Assembly (NCBI GenBank): GCA_034436555.1
Contig: DAOTUU010000040.1
Coordinates: 1 to 64,000, forward strand
From: JAFMJV01 sp034436555
GTDB lineage: Bacteria; Chloroflexota; Limnocylindria; Limnocylindrales; CSP1-4
DNA: 64,000 nt
Direction: 5' to 3'
Shown: piece after piece, positions 16,784-25,106 of the stretch
Layout: the number at the start of each line of letters is the position of its first letter
How positions within the stretch are numbered: the stretch's first letter is position 1
The notes under the pieces: generated by a model
Seen by the model: only the letters and a program-made list of their open reading frames with translations
What the model was told of the DNA's origin: nothing
Database searches by the model: none
Translations under genes and position numbers: made by a program

Positions 16784-17071
16784 GGCCGGGGGAGCACCCC
16801 CGGGCAGCGCCCGCGCCACGCTGCGATCGACCGGACGCGGACGGCGGGCTGGCGGGATGCTCCTTGCGGACGACCTTCCTCGGCCTCGGCGGCCGCGACA
16901 GGAGCGGACCTCATGACCGCAGCCAGGACCATCGATCAACGGTAGCACACGGGTGTCGTGGGGACGCACCCCCGCCGACCCATCGAGGGAGCGGCCGGGA
17001 CGGCGCAGGGGAGACTGCATTACCCTCCGGCGGGGCGTCGATCGCCGGCGCATGAGGGAGGAGCAGGCAGC

Positions 17072-18073
17072 GTGCCGTTCGATCCGTACCAGCAGCTGCC
17101 GATCGGCGGCACGGGGGTGTCGCTGACCCGGCTGGGCTTCGGGAGCGCGTCCATCGCGGGCCTGTACACGGAGGTCACCGAGGCGCAGAGCGATGCCACG
17201 CTGGAGCACGCCTGGGAGATCGGCGTGCGCTATTACGACACCGCCCCGCTGTACGGCTTCGGCCTCGCGGAGCGGCGCCTGGGCCGGATGCTCCGGCACC
17301 ATCCGCGTGACGCGTTCCGGGTCTCCACGAAGGTCGGCCGTCTGATGCGTCCGGCCACGGGCGACGCGCTGCTGGACGCGAGCGGCTTCGAGGGCGCGGG
17401 GACGGACCGACCCGTGTGGGACTTCAGCCGCTCCGGCGTCCTCCGATCGATCGAGGAGAGCCTGGAGCGACTGGGCCTCGACCGCGTGGACATCGTGTTC
17501 CTCCATGACCCCGATGCGCTGGACCTCTGGGAGCCGGCCATCGAGGAGGCGTACCCCGCGCTCGCCGACCTGCGCTCACAGGGTGTGGTCGGCGCCATCG
17601 GTGCGGGCATGAACCAGTCGGCGATGCTCGCCCGGTTCGTGCGCGAGGCGGACATGGACGTGCTGCTGCTTGCCGGGCGGTATACCCTCCTCGACCATGA
17701 GGGCCTCGACGAGCTGCTGCCACTGTGCCAGGAGCGCGGCGTGGCGGTCGTCATCGGCGGCATCATGAACAGCGGCATCCTGGCCGATCCCAGGCCGGGG
17801 GCGCGCTTCAACTACGTGGACGCATCGCCCGATCTGGTGGATCGCGCCGGGCGGATGCGTGCGGTGTGCGAACGGCATCGAGTGACCATCAAGGAGGCAG
17901 CCATCCAGTTCCCTCTCGCGCACCCGGCCGTCGTGTCGGTGGCCGCCGGCGTGCGCAGCGCCGCCCATCTGGACGACTATCCGCGGGCCATGCGGACGCG
18001 CATCCCGGCCGCCCTCTGGGACGAGCTCCGCGCGGATGGGCTCATCCCGGCGCACGCGCCGGTGCCCGCATGA
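17072..18073 (+). CDS. Aldo/keto reductase, sugar 1-dehydrogenase-like
   Basis: A 333-residue aldo/keto reductase. Catalytic residues are visible: Asp and Tyr in YYDTAPLYGFGLAERRLG, Lys in VSTKVGRLM, and His in IVFLHDPD. The LPIGGTGVSLTRLGFGSASI start and the R-rich LAERRLG segment resemble D-threo-aldose (L-fucose) 1-dehydrogenases, which oxidise a free aldose to its lactone with NAD(P). Start GTG 17072-17074 is preceded by GGGAGGAG; an upstream frame is open but lacks homology. Its stop overlaps the next gene's ATG (ATGA), so it is coupled to a short-chain dehydrogenase. Together they would suit oxidative sugar breakdown. Confidence 0.85.
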   Translation: MPFDPYQQLPIGGTGVSLTRLGFGSASIAGLYTEVTEAQSDATLEHAWEIGVRYYDTAPLYGFGLAERRLGRMLRHHPRDAFRVSTKVGRLMRPATGDALLDASGFEGAGTDRPVWDFSRSGVLRSIEESLERLGLDRVDIVFLHDPDALDLWEPAIEEAYPALADLRSQGVVGAIGAGMNQSAMLARFVREADMDVLLLAGRYTLLDHEGLDELLPLCQERGVAVVIGGIMNSGILADPRPGARFNYVDASPDLVDRAGRMRAVCERHRVTIKEAAIQFPLAHPAVVSVAAGVRSAAHLDDYPRAMRTRIPAALWDELRADGLIPAHAPVPA

Positions 18074-18837
18074 CCACCGGCGCTCGCCCGCTCGATCTCA
18101 CGGGCCGGGTGGTCATCATCACGGGCGCCGCCCAGGGGATCGGGGAGGCCACCGCTCGCCTGGTCGCGGAGCGCGGCGCGGTGACCGTGCTGGCCGACGC
18201 GAACGCCGAACGCGGCGAGGAGGCGGCGGCCCGCATCCGCGCGGAGGGTCGGGTCGCGGAGTTCGTGGCCGTGGACGTGCGGGATGCCGACGCGGTGCGG
18301 TCGCTCGTGGAGGGCGCGGTGGCCCGGCACGGTGCGCTCGACGCGATGGTGTGCGCGGCGGGCGTGCTCAAGGGTGCCTGGGAATCCCCCGAGGAGCTGT
18401 CCCTGGACGACTTCGACCTGACCATGGACGTCAACGTGCGCGGCCCGTTCCTGTGTGCCCGCTATGGGGTGCCGCACCTGGAGCGAAGCGGCCACGGCGT
18501 GATGATCGTGGTCGCGTCCGTGGCGGGCGTCGCGGGGGGCAGCTCGTCGTTCGCGTACGGTGCCAGCAAGGGCGGTGCGAACGGACTGGGCATGACCCTG
18601 GCGGCACGCCTGGCCGACCGGGGAATCCGCGTCAACACCGTGTGTCCGGGCAACATCGTGACGGAGATGAAGCTGAGCGTGGACCTCGCCTCGGCGCGCA
18701 GGTCGGGCACCTCGGAGCAGGAGGCGCTCGAGCGCGCCAGGCGGGAGTACGGCGTCCCGGAGGGCGTGGCGCAGCTCATCGCGTTCCTGCTCGCCGACGA
18801 GGCCGACCACGTCCGCGGCAACGTGTTCACCCGTTGA
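18070..18837 (+). CDS. Short-chain dehydrogenase/reductase
   Basis: A 255-residue classical SDR: cofactor motif TGAAQGIG, Asp after strand 2 (LADAN, favouring NAD over NADP), NAG-like CAAG, catalytic Ser in VASVAG, and YGASK. The C-terminal region ends at RGNVFTR, a little short compared with the usual DGG ending, but otherwise complete. Translational coupling with the aldo/keto reductase suggests both act on the same sugar or sugar acid. Substrate unknown. Confidence 0.85.
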   Translation: MTTGARPLDLTGRVVIITGAAQGIGEATARLVAERGAVTVLADANAERGEEAAARIRAEGRVAEFVAVDVRDADAVRSLVEGAVARHGALDAMVCAAGVLKGAWESPEELSLDDFDLTMDVNVRGPFLCARYGVPHLERSGHGVMIVVASVAGVAGGSSSFAYGASKGGANGLGMTLAARLADRGIRVNTVCPGNIVTEMKLSVDLASARRSGTSEQEALERARREYGVPEGVAQLIAFLLADEADHVRGNVFTR

Positions 18838-18897
18838 CCCACGGGGCAGAATGGCGCAGCGCGGGCGGGGCTGCCGCGTGCGACGCGTGAGGACGAC

Positions 18898-19878
18898 GTG
18901 ACACAGGCTCCGGGGGCGCAGGTGCGCCAGCACGGCAACCCGTACAACATCTTCATCCTCGTGCTGACGTTGATGTCGCTGAGCATCATGGCGGCGATGC
19001 TCCTGCCGGTGACGCCCGCCGAGCGCGAGGCGCTGATGCTGTACGACAACATCGCGTGCCTCATCTTCCTGGCCGACTTCATATACAACCTGACCGGTTC
19101 CCGGCCACGATCCGCCTACTTCATCAAGGGCCGCGGCTGGATCGACCTGCTGGGCTCCATCCCCAGCTTCGGGTTCTTCCAGTTCACGGTCCTGCTGCGT
19201 CTGTTCCGACTGTCCCGCCTCGCCCGCATCTCCCGCCTGCTGCGCGGCAACAACAAGAAGATGCTCATCGCGGACATCGTCCAGAACCGCGGCCAGTACG
19301 CCCTGTTCGTGACGGGCCTGCTCATCTTCATCGTGCTCACGGTCTCCAGCCTGCTCATCCTCCAGTTCGAGACCGCGGGCGGCGGCAGCATCACGACCGC
19401 GGGAGATGCCGTGTGGTGGGCCATCGTGACCATCACCACGGTCGGCTACGGTGACTACTACCCGGTGACGACGCTGGGCCGGGTGGTCGGCGTGGCGGTG
19501 ATGTTCTCGGGCATCGCGGTCATCGGTGCGCTCGCGTCCATCCTCGCGTCGCTGCTGGTCACATCGTCGACATCCTCGTCCGCGACCCAGGACGCGGGCG
19601 ACTCCCTCGCGGGCGGCCCAGATGCGGCCGGCGGCGGGCAGGAGGGGTCGCCTGCCGACGGCCCGGCTGCCGCTGGTCCAGCGCCCAGCGCCGCGGCGGA
19701 GGCCACCGCACGGGTGGCCGCGGCACTCGCGGTCCACCGTGGGGAGGCGGTCATCGCCGATCCGACGATGACCGCCATCGACACCGCCGCGGTGAACCGC
19801 GAGATCGCGGCGCTCCGGCAGGACATCGCGGAGCTGAAGGCGCTCCTGGGAGGCGCCGACCCGCAGCGTCCTCGCTGA
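18898..19878 (+). CDS. Voltage-gated-type potassium channel
   Basis: A 326-residue membrane protein with a six-helix voltage-gated channel layout. A helix at about 19-41 is followed by a short S2/S3 region. Next comes an arginine-spaced S4-like segment (LLRLFRLSRLARISRLLRG), then S5, the pore helix and the K+ selectivity filter TVGYGD at residues 181-186, and S6. After about residue 225 comes a 65-residue Gly/Ala/Ser-rich linker, and the protein ends in a short coiled-coil-like tail (REIAALRQDIAELKALL) that could assemble the tetramer. GTG start at 18898. It stands alone between an SDR and a phosphodiesterase gene. Confidence 0.9.
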   Translation: MTQAPGAQVRQHGNPYNIFILVLTLMSLSIMAAMLLPVTPAEREALMLYDNIACLIFLADFIYNLTGSRPRSAYFIKGRGWIDLLGSIPSFGFFQFTVLLRLFRLSRLARISRLLRGNNKKMLIADIVQNRGQYALFVTGLLIFIVLTVSSLLILQFETAGGGSITTAGDAVWWAIVTITTVGYGDYYPVTTLGRVVGVAVMFSGIAVIGALASILASLLVTSSTSSSATQDAGDSLAGGPDAAGGGQEGSPADGPAAAGPAPSAAAEATARVAAALAVHRGEAVIADPTMTAIDTAAVNREIAALRQDIAELKALLGGADPQRPR

Positions 19879-19939
19879 CCCACGCAATCACCCGCACGGG
19901 TGGATGTCCCTCCGGCCGCCTCACGGGAGCATCGATCGC

Positions 19940-22249
19940 ATGAACCCGATCCAACGCACGATCCGGCTCTATCGCACCCAGTTCCAGCTGCTGTGGCAGT
20001 GGCGCGGGGGGCGGGTCGCGCTCGTCAAGCGGGCGTTGATCGCCCTGGTCGCGGCGCTGCTGGCATTCCACATCACCGCCTGGCTGCTGCCCGGATGGCT
20101 CCGCATCGACGAGCCGGGCGGTGCGCTGGCGGCGGTCGTCCTCATCGCAGGGTTGAACCTGCTCGTCCGGCCGGTGCTCATCGGGCTCGTCGCCAGCCGC
20201 TCCGTGGTGGCGCTGGTGATCCTCACGCTGCTGTTCCAGGCATTCGTGTTCTGGCTGCTCGATCCGCTCATCCCGGCGGTCACGGTCACCTCGGGGATCG
20301 TGGGCCTGCTCGTCGTGTCGTTCGTGTTCGGGTTCATCCAGGCGGCCATCGCGGCCGCGCTGGGACTGGGGGACGAGGGGTCGTACTACGGCACCCTGGT
20401 GCGCACCATGGCGCTCCGGCGACCGGACGTCATCCACACGGACAAGCCCGGGCTCGTGGTCATCCAGGTGGACGGCCTGTCGCACGACGTGATGACCCAT
20501 GCCCTGCGCGCCGGCCGGGTGCCCGAGATGTCCCGGTGGATCCGGAGCGGGACGCACCGCCTGGGCCACTGGGACGCGCTGCTGCCATCCACCACGCCCG
20601 CCAGCCAGGCGGGAATCCTCCACGGCAACAACGACGGCATCCCCAACTTCCGATGGTGGGAGAAGAAGGAGCGGCGGCTGCTCGTCGCGAACCATCCGGA
20701 GGACGCGACGGAGATCGAGCGGCGGGTCTCCGACGGACAGGGGCTGCTCAGTCCCGGCGGCGCGAGCATCAGCAACATCTTCACGGGCGACGGCGACCGC
20801 GCCTTCCTGGTGATGTCCACCATCAAGGTCAAGGAGCGCGGACTGGGTCAGAGCGACGCGTTCGCGTGGTTCTTCGTGAGCCCCTACAACTACCTCGTGA
20901 TGGGCGCCCGGTTCCTGGCCGAGGTGGTCAAGGAGATGTGGCAGTCGGAACGCCAGAAGCGCGCCGGCATCGTGCCCTACCACGGACACCACCGCAGGAT
21001 GCCCTATCCGTTCGTGCGGGCGGCCACGAACGTGGCGCTCCGGTCGCTGGGCACCAGCCTCGTGGTCCAGGAGATGGTCCGGGGCACGCCCGTCATCTAC
21101 ATGGACTACACCGACTACGACGAGATCGCCCACCACAGCGGGCCGGAGCGCCCGGAGTCGCTCGACGCGCTCGATGGTGTCGATCGCGAGCTGGGGGTCC
21201 TCCTGCGAGCCTCCGCTGAAGCTCCTCGGCCGTATCGGTTCGTGATCCTCGCCGATCACGGCCAGTCGCTGGGCGAGACGTTCCACCAGCGGTACGGCGT
21301 GACGCTCCAGGATGTGGTGCGCCAGCTCATGGGCGGGGATGCGTCCGTGGCCGCGGCGACCCAGCAGGTGGAGGACTGGGGGCAGCTCAACACGTTCCTG
21401 GGCGAGGTGTCGCAGACGAATGGCGCGTCCGGGTCCATCGCGCGACGCGTGACCAAGGGTGGGGACCTGGGGCCCGCGCAGATGGAGACCACCGCGGGCG
21501 TGGCCACATCCGCAGGCTCGTCCGGTTCGGATGGGACGACGACCCCGGCCGAGCTGATCGTGGTGGCGGGCGGCAACCTGGCCCACATCTACTTCAACGT
21601 CAGCGAGGAGCGCATGACGCTGGAGGAGATCGAGTCCGCCTACCCGGAGGTGATCAAGGGCCTCGTGGGCCATCCGGGCGTCGGCTTCGTGCTCGTGCGC
21701 ACCGCGACGCGGGGACCGATCGCGATCGGCAAGAAGGGCATCCACGTGCTCGATGAGGACCGCGTGGAGGGCGTGGACCCGATCGCCGAGTACGGCGACC
21801 TGGCCGTGCGCGCCCTGCTGCGCCAGGATGAGATCGCGCACTGCGGCGACGTCGTGGCGGTCAGCCTGTACGACCCCGAGACCGGCGAGATCGCCGCGTT
21901 CGAGGAGCTGATCGGGGCCCACGGCGGCCTTGGCGGGGCACAGACCCGTCCGTTCCTGCTCTACCCGTCGGATTGGGAGCTTGACCAGGGCCCGCTCGTC
22001 GGGGCGCCCGCGGTGTACCGCCAGCTGCGGCGCTGGATGGAGGGGCACCTGGGCATGGAGTTCGGCCTCACCGAGGCCGGTCGGAAGGTCGCCGCGACGA
22101 AGGCCGCCGCCGCAGCGACCCAGACGGCGGAGACATCGACCGACGCCGTGTCCGAGATGACCCCGACCGGCACAGCGACCGATGCGACCTCGACCGGCAC
22201 CCTGGAGGCGACGGCGCCCGAGACGACCGACCCGCCGGCGACCGCCTGA
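19940..22249 (+). CDS. Membrane-anchored type I phosphodiesterase/alkaline phosphatase-superfamily protein
   Basis: A 769-residue two-part protein. Residues about 25-145 hold four hydrophobic helices resembling a small holin-like or YkvA-type membrane domain. From about 170 a type I phosphodiesterase/nucleotide pyrophosphatase domain follows: first metal ligand Asp178 (VVIQVDGLSHD), nucleophile Thr at 218-219 (LPSTTPASQAG), a DYDEIAHHSG block and a final VILADHGQS block. The last 45 residues are Thr/Ala/Glu-rich and probably disordered. It may hydrolyse a phosphodiester of a lipid, nucleotide or glycan at the membrane. ATG 19940 was chosen over an ATG 36 bases earlier because a purine-rich GGGAG lies before it. 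Confidence 0.8.
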   Translation: MNPIQRTIRLYRTQFQLLWQWRGGRVALVKRALIALVAALLAFHITAWLLPGWLRIDEPGGALAAVVLIAGLNLLVRPVLIGLVASRSVVALVILTLLFQAFVFWLLDPLIPAVTVTSGIVGLLVVSFVFGFIQAAIAAALGLGDEGSYYGTLVRTMALRRPDVIHTDKPGLVVIQVDGLSHDVMTHALRAGRVPEMSRWIRSGTHRLGHWDALLPSTTPASQAGILHGNNDGIPNFRWWEKKERRLLVANHPEDATEIERRVSDGQGLLSPGGASISNIFTGDGDRAFLVMSTIKVKERGLGQSDAFAWFFVSPYNYLVMGARFLAEVVKEMWQSERQKRAGIVPYHGHHRRMPYPFVRAATNVALRSLGTSLVVQEMVRGTPVIYMDYTDYDEIAHHSGPERPESLDALDGVDRELGVLLRASAEAPRPYRFVILADHGQSLGETFHQRYGVTLQDVVRQLMGGDASVAAATQQVEDWGQLNTFLGEVSQTNGASGSIARRVTKGGDLGPAQMETTAGVATSAGSSGSDGTTTPAELIVVAGGNLAHIYFNVSEERMTLEEIESAYPEVIKGLVGHPGVGFVLVRTATRGPIAIGKKGIHVLDEDRVEGVDPIAEYGDLAVRALLRQDEIAHCGDVVAVSLYDPETGEIAAFEELIGAHGGLGGAQTRPFLLYPSDWELDQGPLVGAPAVYRQLRRWMEGHLGMEFGLTEAGRKVAATKAAAAATQTAETSTDAVSEMTPTGTATDATSTGTLEATAPETTDPPATA

Positions 22250-22272
22250 GTCGCGATGGGCGCCTCAGGCGG
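22242..22272. terminator. Inverted repeat carrying the stop codons of two convergent genes
   Basis: CCGCCTGAG (22242-22250) and CTCAGGCGG (22264-22272) are exact reverse complements with a 13-base loop. Each arm contains the TGA of one of the facing genes. A nine-bp GC stem could limit read-through from both sides; no T-tract is present. Confidence 0.45.
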
Positions 22273-23056
22273 CGGTGGCACCGCCGTCCACGGAGAGCAC
22301 CTGCCCGGTCATCCAGGCGGCGTCCTCGCTGAGCAGGTATCGGATGCCGCGCGCCACGTCGTCCGCGGTCCCCAGGCGTCGCAGCGGGTAGTGCTTCGCC
22401 TGGTTCGCGATCGTCTCCTGGACGTCGCTGCCCCAGCCCATCTCGATCTTCTGCTCCAGGGAGGACCGGCCGATGGCCGTCTCCGGGATCGTCGCGGGAG
22501 CGACCGCGTTCACGATCACGCCCTGCGGCCCGTACTCGACCGCGAGCGCCTTGGTGAGGCCGACGAGGCCCCATTTCGAGGCGATGTAGTGCGCGGAGTT
22601 CGCGCCCGCCCGGACGCCCGCCACGGACGCGACGTTGACGATGCGCCCGCCGCCCGCCTCGACGAGCCTGGGGATCGTCTCCTGGCACACGTGGAACGCC
22701 CCGGTCAGGTTGATGGCCAGCATCCGCTCCCATGCCTCGGCCGTGATGTCCCCGAACGGCGTGAACCGGAAGATGCCCGCCGAGTTCACGACCCGATCCA
22801 GGCCGCCCATCGCGTCCGCGGACCGGGCGACGGCCGCCGCGACCTCTGACCGCGACCGGACGTCCACGCGCTCGGTGCGGACGCGACCGCCGAGCGCCGC
22901 CGCCACGGCGAGCCCCGCCTCGTCGACATCCAGCGCGGTGACCGCCGCTCCATCGGCGGCGAGCAGCTCGACGGTCCGCAGGCCGATGCCCGATCCGCCG
23001 CCCGTGACCAGCACGTGCCAGTCGCGCGCATCGATGGACGCCCTGGAGCCCGACAT
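22265..23056 (-). CDS. Short-chain dehydrogenase/reductase
   Basis: A 263-residue classical SDR: TGGGSGIG cofactor motif, LDVDE after strand 2 (NAD-type acid), NSAG, catalytic Ser in VASVAG, YIASK, and the standard ending MTGQVLSVDGGATAA. Start ATG 23054-23056 overlaps the stop of the upstream epimerase by one base (TGATG), so the pair is co-translated. Likely oxidises or reduces a sugar or sugar acid in the same pathway as the epimerase. It is a different subgroup from the SDR at 18070. Confidence 0.87.
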   Translation of the reverse strand: MSGSRASIDARDWHVLVTGGGSGIGLRTVELLAADGAAVTALDVDEAGLAVAAALGGRVRTERVDVRSRSEVAAAVARSADAMGGLDRVVNSAGIFRFTPFGDITAEAWERMLAINLTGAFHVCQETIPRLVEAGGGRIVNVASVAGVRAGANSAHYIASKWGLVGLTKALAVEYGPQGVIVNAVAPATIPETAIGRSSLEQKIEMGWGSDVQETIANQAKHYPLRRLGTADDVARGIRYLLSEDAAWMTGQVLSVDGGATAA

Positions 23057-23829
23057 CAGGCGTCGCCGTCGAGCAGCCGGTGGCCCTTCGGCTCCCACCC
23101 CAGGAGGGCCCTGGCCTTGGTCAGGTTGTGATCGCGCTGCTGCTCGTCGGCCACGATCCAGACCGGGTCGTATCGGCCGCCGCCCACCTGCGCCGCCCGC
23201 AGCGCCCCCAGGATCGCGTTCGCCAGGTCCTCCTCATCCATGACATACAGCTCCGGATGGAGGGGTGCGCGCTTCTCGGCGAGATACGCCTCGCGCGTGC
23301 GCGGGCCGCTGATGCGCAGGCCGATGATGCGCATCCCGAAGCTTGCCGCGAAGTACTGGCAGATGCGCTCTCCCAGGCCCTTCGTGAAGCCGTAGATCGA
23401 GGCCGCGTCCAGGAGCGCCGTGTCCTCCGACTCATAGCGCGCCACCCGGCCGTCCTGGCCCCGGCGCTGGAAATGCACCGATCGCGTCGACACGTGGACA
23501 CCGCGCATGATCCCCTGCGCCTGGGCCGTCCACAGCAGCAGGTGCAGCCCGAGCGTGTTCACCTCGTAGTTGTTGACGATCGACTCGACCGTCTGCTCCG
23601 TCTCGTTGGCGCCACCGGGCGAGCGCATGACCATGTTCACGAAGGAGTCCATGCCCTCGAGCGCGCGCGCGACGTCGTCCGGGTTCGAGATGGACCCCTG
23701 GACGTAGTCCACGAGGTCCGCGTGGCGGGGCGGGGCCACGTCCAGCACGCGCAGCTCGTGCTCCCTCGCGAGGTACGGCGTGACGAACGTGCCGACCATC
23801 CCCGAGCCGCCGATGAGCAGGATCTTCAC
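23056..23829 (-). CDS. NAD-dependent epimerase/dehydratase-family protein (copy A)
   Basis: A 257-residue extended-SDR protein: GGSGMVG cofactor loop, Asp at the end of strand 2 (VLDVAPP), and the catalytic YGFTK. It is about two thirds the size of classical UDP-sugar epimerases, with a short substrate domain. It has a sister gene at 30662; the first 70 codons are nearly identical at DNA level while the remainder has diverged, although NYEVNTLGLH, GPRTREAYLAE and HNLTKARxLLGW are conserved. GTG start. Coupled to the downstream SDR. Possibly a sugar or uronate dehydrogenase or epimerase; substrate unknown. Confidence 0.82.
   Translation of the reverse strand: MKILLIGGSGMVGTFVTPYLAREHELRVLDVAPPRHADLVDYVQGSISNPDDVARALEGMDSFVNMVMRSPGGANETEQTVESIVNNYEVNTLGLHLLLWTAQAQGIMRGVHVSTRSVHFQRRGQDGRVARYESEDTALLDAASIYGFTKGLGERICQYFAASFGMRIIGLRISGPRTREAYLAEKRAPLHPELYVMDEEDLANAILGALRAAQVGGGRYDPVWIVADEQQRDHNLTKARALLGWEPKGHRLLDGDA
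23618..23828 (-). repeat. 211-bp inverted repeat, copy A
   Basis: Read on the minus strand, this segment matches 30663-30873 at 210 of 211 positions; the only mismatch is the A of CTCATC against G at 30677. It covers codons 1-70 of the epimerase gene and stops abruptly at its right edge. The sequence upstream of the start codon is not shared. Confidence 0.95.
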
Positions 23830-23959
23830 CCGGACCCTCCAACCTCTGTCCTCGCGGGCACCCGATCCCCTGCCGGTGACTGCCGCCGACCCATCCTACC
23901 GCCCGACCGCCCGGCCGATGGGGCGTCGCATCGGCCGCATGTCGTGCCCGGCCAGACCC

Positions 23960-23965
23960 TAGAAT
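23960..23965 (+). promoter_or_regulatory. Candidate -10 box TAGAAT before the 2-hydroxyacid dehydrogenase
   Basis: TAGAAT lies 29 bases before the GTG start, leaving room for a short leader containing GGAGGAG. No convincing -35 is present. Same hexamer as at 2403. Confidence 0.35.
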
Positions 23966-23994
23966 CCGACCCGCATCCCGATGGAGGAGGTCTC

Positions 23995-25083
23995 GTGGCC
24001 CCGTCTCGCCCCGCCGTCGCCATCGCCGCCAGCCGGCAGATGCTGGACGGCATCCTCGCGTCCCCGCACCTGGCGCGGATCCGCGCCCTGGGGGACGTGC
24101 GCACCGCGGAGTTCGATCGGCCGGGGGGCTATGTCGAACCGCCGCCCCCGGACGCGGAGGCCGATCGACGACTCATCGAGCATGTGGCGGACGCCCGGGC
24201 CCTCATCGTGAGCATGGGCGCACCGCGCGTGACCGCCCCGATTATGGACGCCTGCCCGAACCTCCGCTTCATCGGCGAGCTGGAGGGGGATCGCTTCGCG
24301 AGCCGCATCGATGTGGAGGCCGCCTGGCAGCGCGGCATCCGCACCGTGGACACCACCAACGGCTCGTCCTACGGCGTCTCCGAATGGGCGCTCACGCTGA
24401 TGCTCCTGGGGCTGCGCAACGCCGGCGCCCAGTTCCGGGACGTCCAGCAGCGTGCGCCCTGGTTCCACAGCGTGCCCTGGGAGGAGCGACGGTTCAAACC
24501 GGACGAGCTGACCGGGCGGACCGTGGGCCTCATCGGCTGCGGCATCATCGGCCGGCGCCTGCTGGAACTGCTGGAGCCGTTCCGCTGCCGGGTCCTGATC
24601 CACGATCCGTACGTGCCGCGCGAGCTCGCGGACGTCTACGACGTGACGTTCACGAGCCTGGACAACGTGCTGTCGCTGACGGACGTGGTCGTCTGCCTCG
24701 CGCCCATCACGCCCGCCACGCACAAGATGCTGGGCGCCCGGGAGCTTGGCCTCATCCGTGACGGCGGCGTGTTCGTGAACGTGTCGCGCGGCCAGATCGT
24801 GGACAGCGACGCGCTCATCGCGGAGGTCGCGTCCGAGCGGATGGTGGCGTGCCTGGACGTGTTCGACCCGGAGCCCATCCCGGAGGACTCGCCCATCCGT
24901 GACCTGCGCAACGCGCTGGTCACTCCCCACTCCGCGGCGGCCACCGCGAGCACCCGGGGTCGGAACATCGCGATCATGGCGGACGAGCTGGAGCGGTTCC
25001 TGGCGGGTCACGAGACGCGCTATGACCTGCTCCCCCGTACGATCGCCAACCGCTCCGGCACAGCGCCGCCCGGCCGGTCCTGA
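23995..25083 (+). CDS. D-isomer-specific 2-hydroxyacid dehydrogenase
   Basis: A 362-residue NAD-dependent 2-hydroxyacid dehydrogenase (phosphoglycerate dehydrogenase-like). The NAD loop is GLIGCGIIGRRLLELL, catalytic Arg is in VNVSRGQIVD, the Glu is in DVFDPEPIPEDSPI and the His in VTPHSAAAT. The N-terminal 100 residues form a substrate domain longer than usual. The GTG at 23995-23997 is preceded by GGAGGAGG; upstream sequence in this frame has no homology. It would reduce or oxidise an alpha-keto/alpha-hydroxy acid and lies 23 bases before a GMC oxidoreductase gene in the same direction. Confidence 0.87.
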   Translation: MAPSRPAVAIAASRQMLDGILASPHLARIRALGDVRTAEFDRPGGYVEPPPPDAEADRRLIEHVADARALIVSMGAPRVTAPIMDACPNLRFIGELEGDRFASRIDVEAAWQRGIRTVDTTNGSSYGVSEWALTLMLLGLRNAGAQFRDVQQRAPWFHSVPWEERRFKPDELTGRTVGLIGCGIIGRRLLELLEPFRCRVLIHDPYVPRELADVYDVTFTSLDNVLSLTDVVVCLAPITPATHKMLGARELGLIRDGGVFVNVSRGQIVDSDALIAEVASERMVACLDVFDPEPIPEDSPIRDLRNALVTPHSAAATASTRGRNIAIMADELERFLAGHETRYDLLPRTIANRSGTAPPGRS

Positions 25084-25106
25084 GGACGCACCGGGAGGAG
25101 GCGCGG

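Noticed and set aside
17977..22048. Two long minus-strand frames opposite the SDR, K+ channel and phosphodiesterase genes
   Set aside because: No domains, and the plus-strand genes carry intact motifs (YGASK, TVGYGD, VDG...ADHG).
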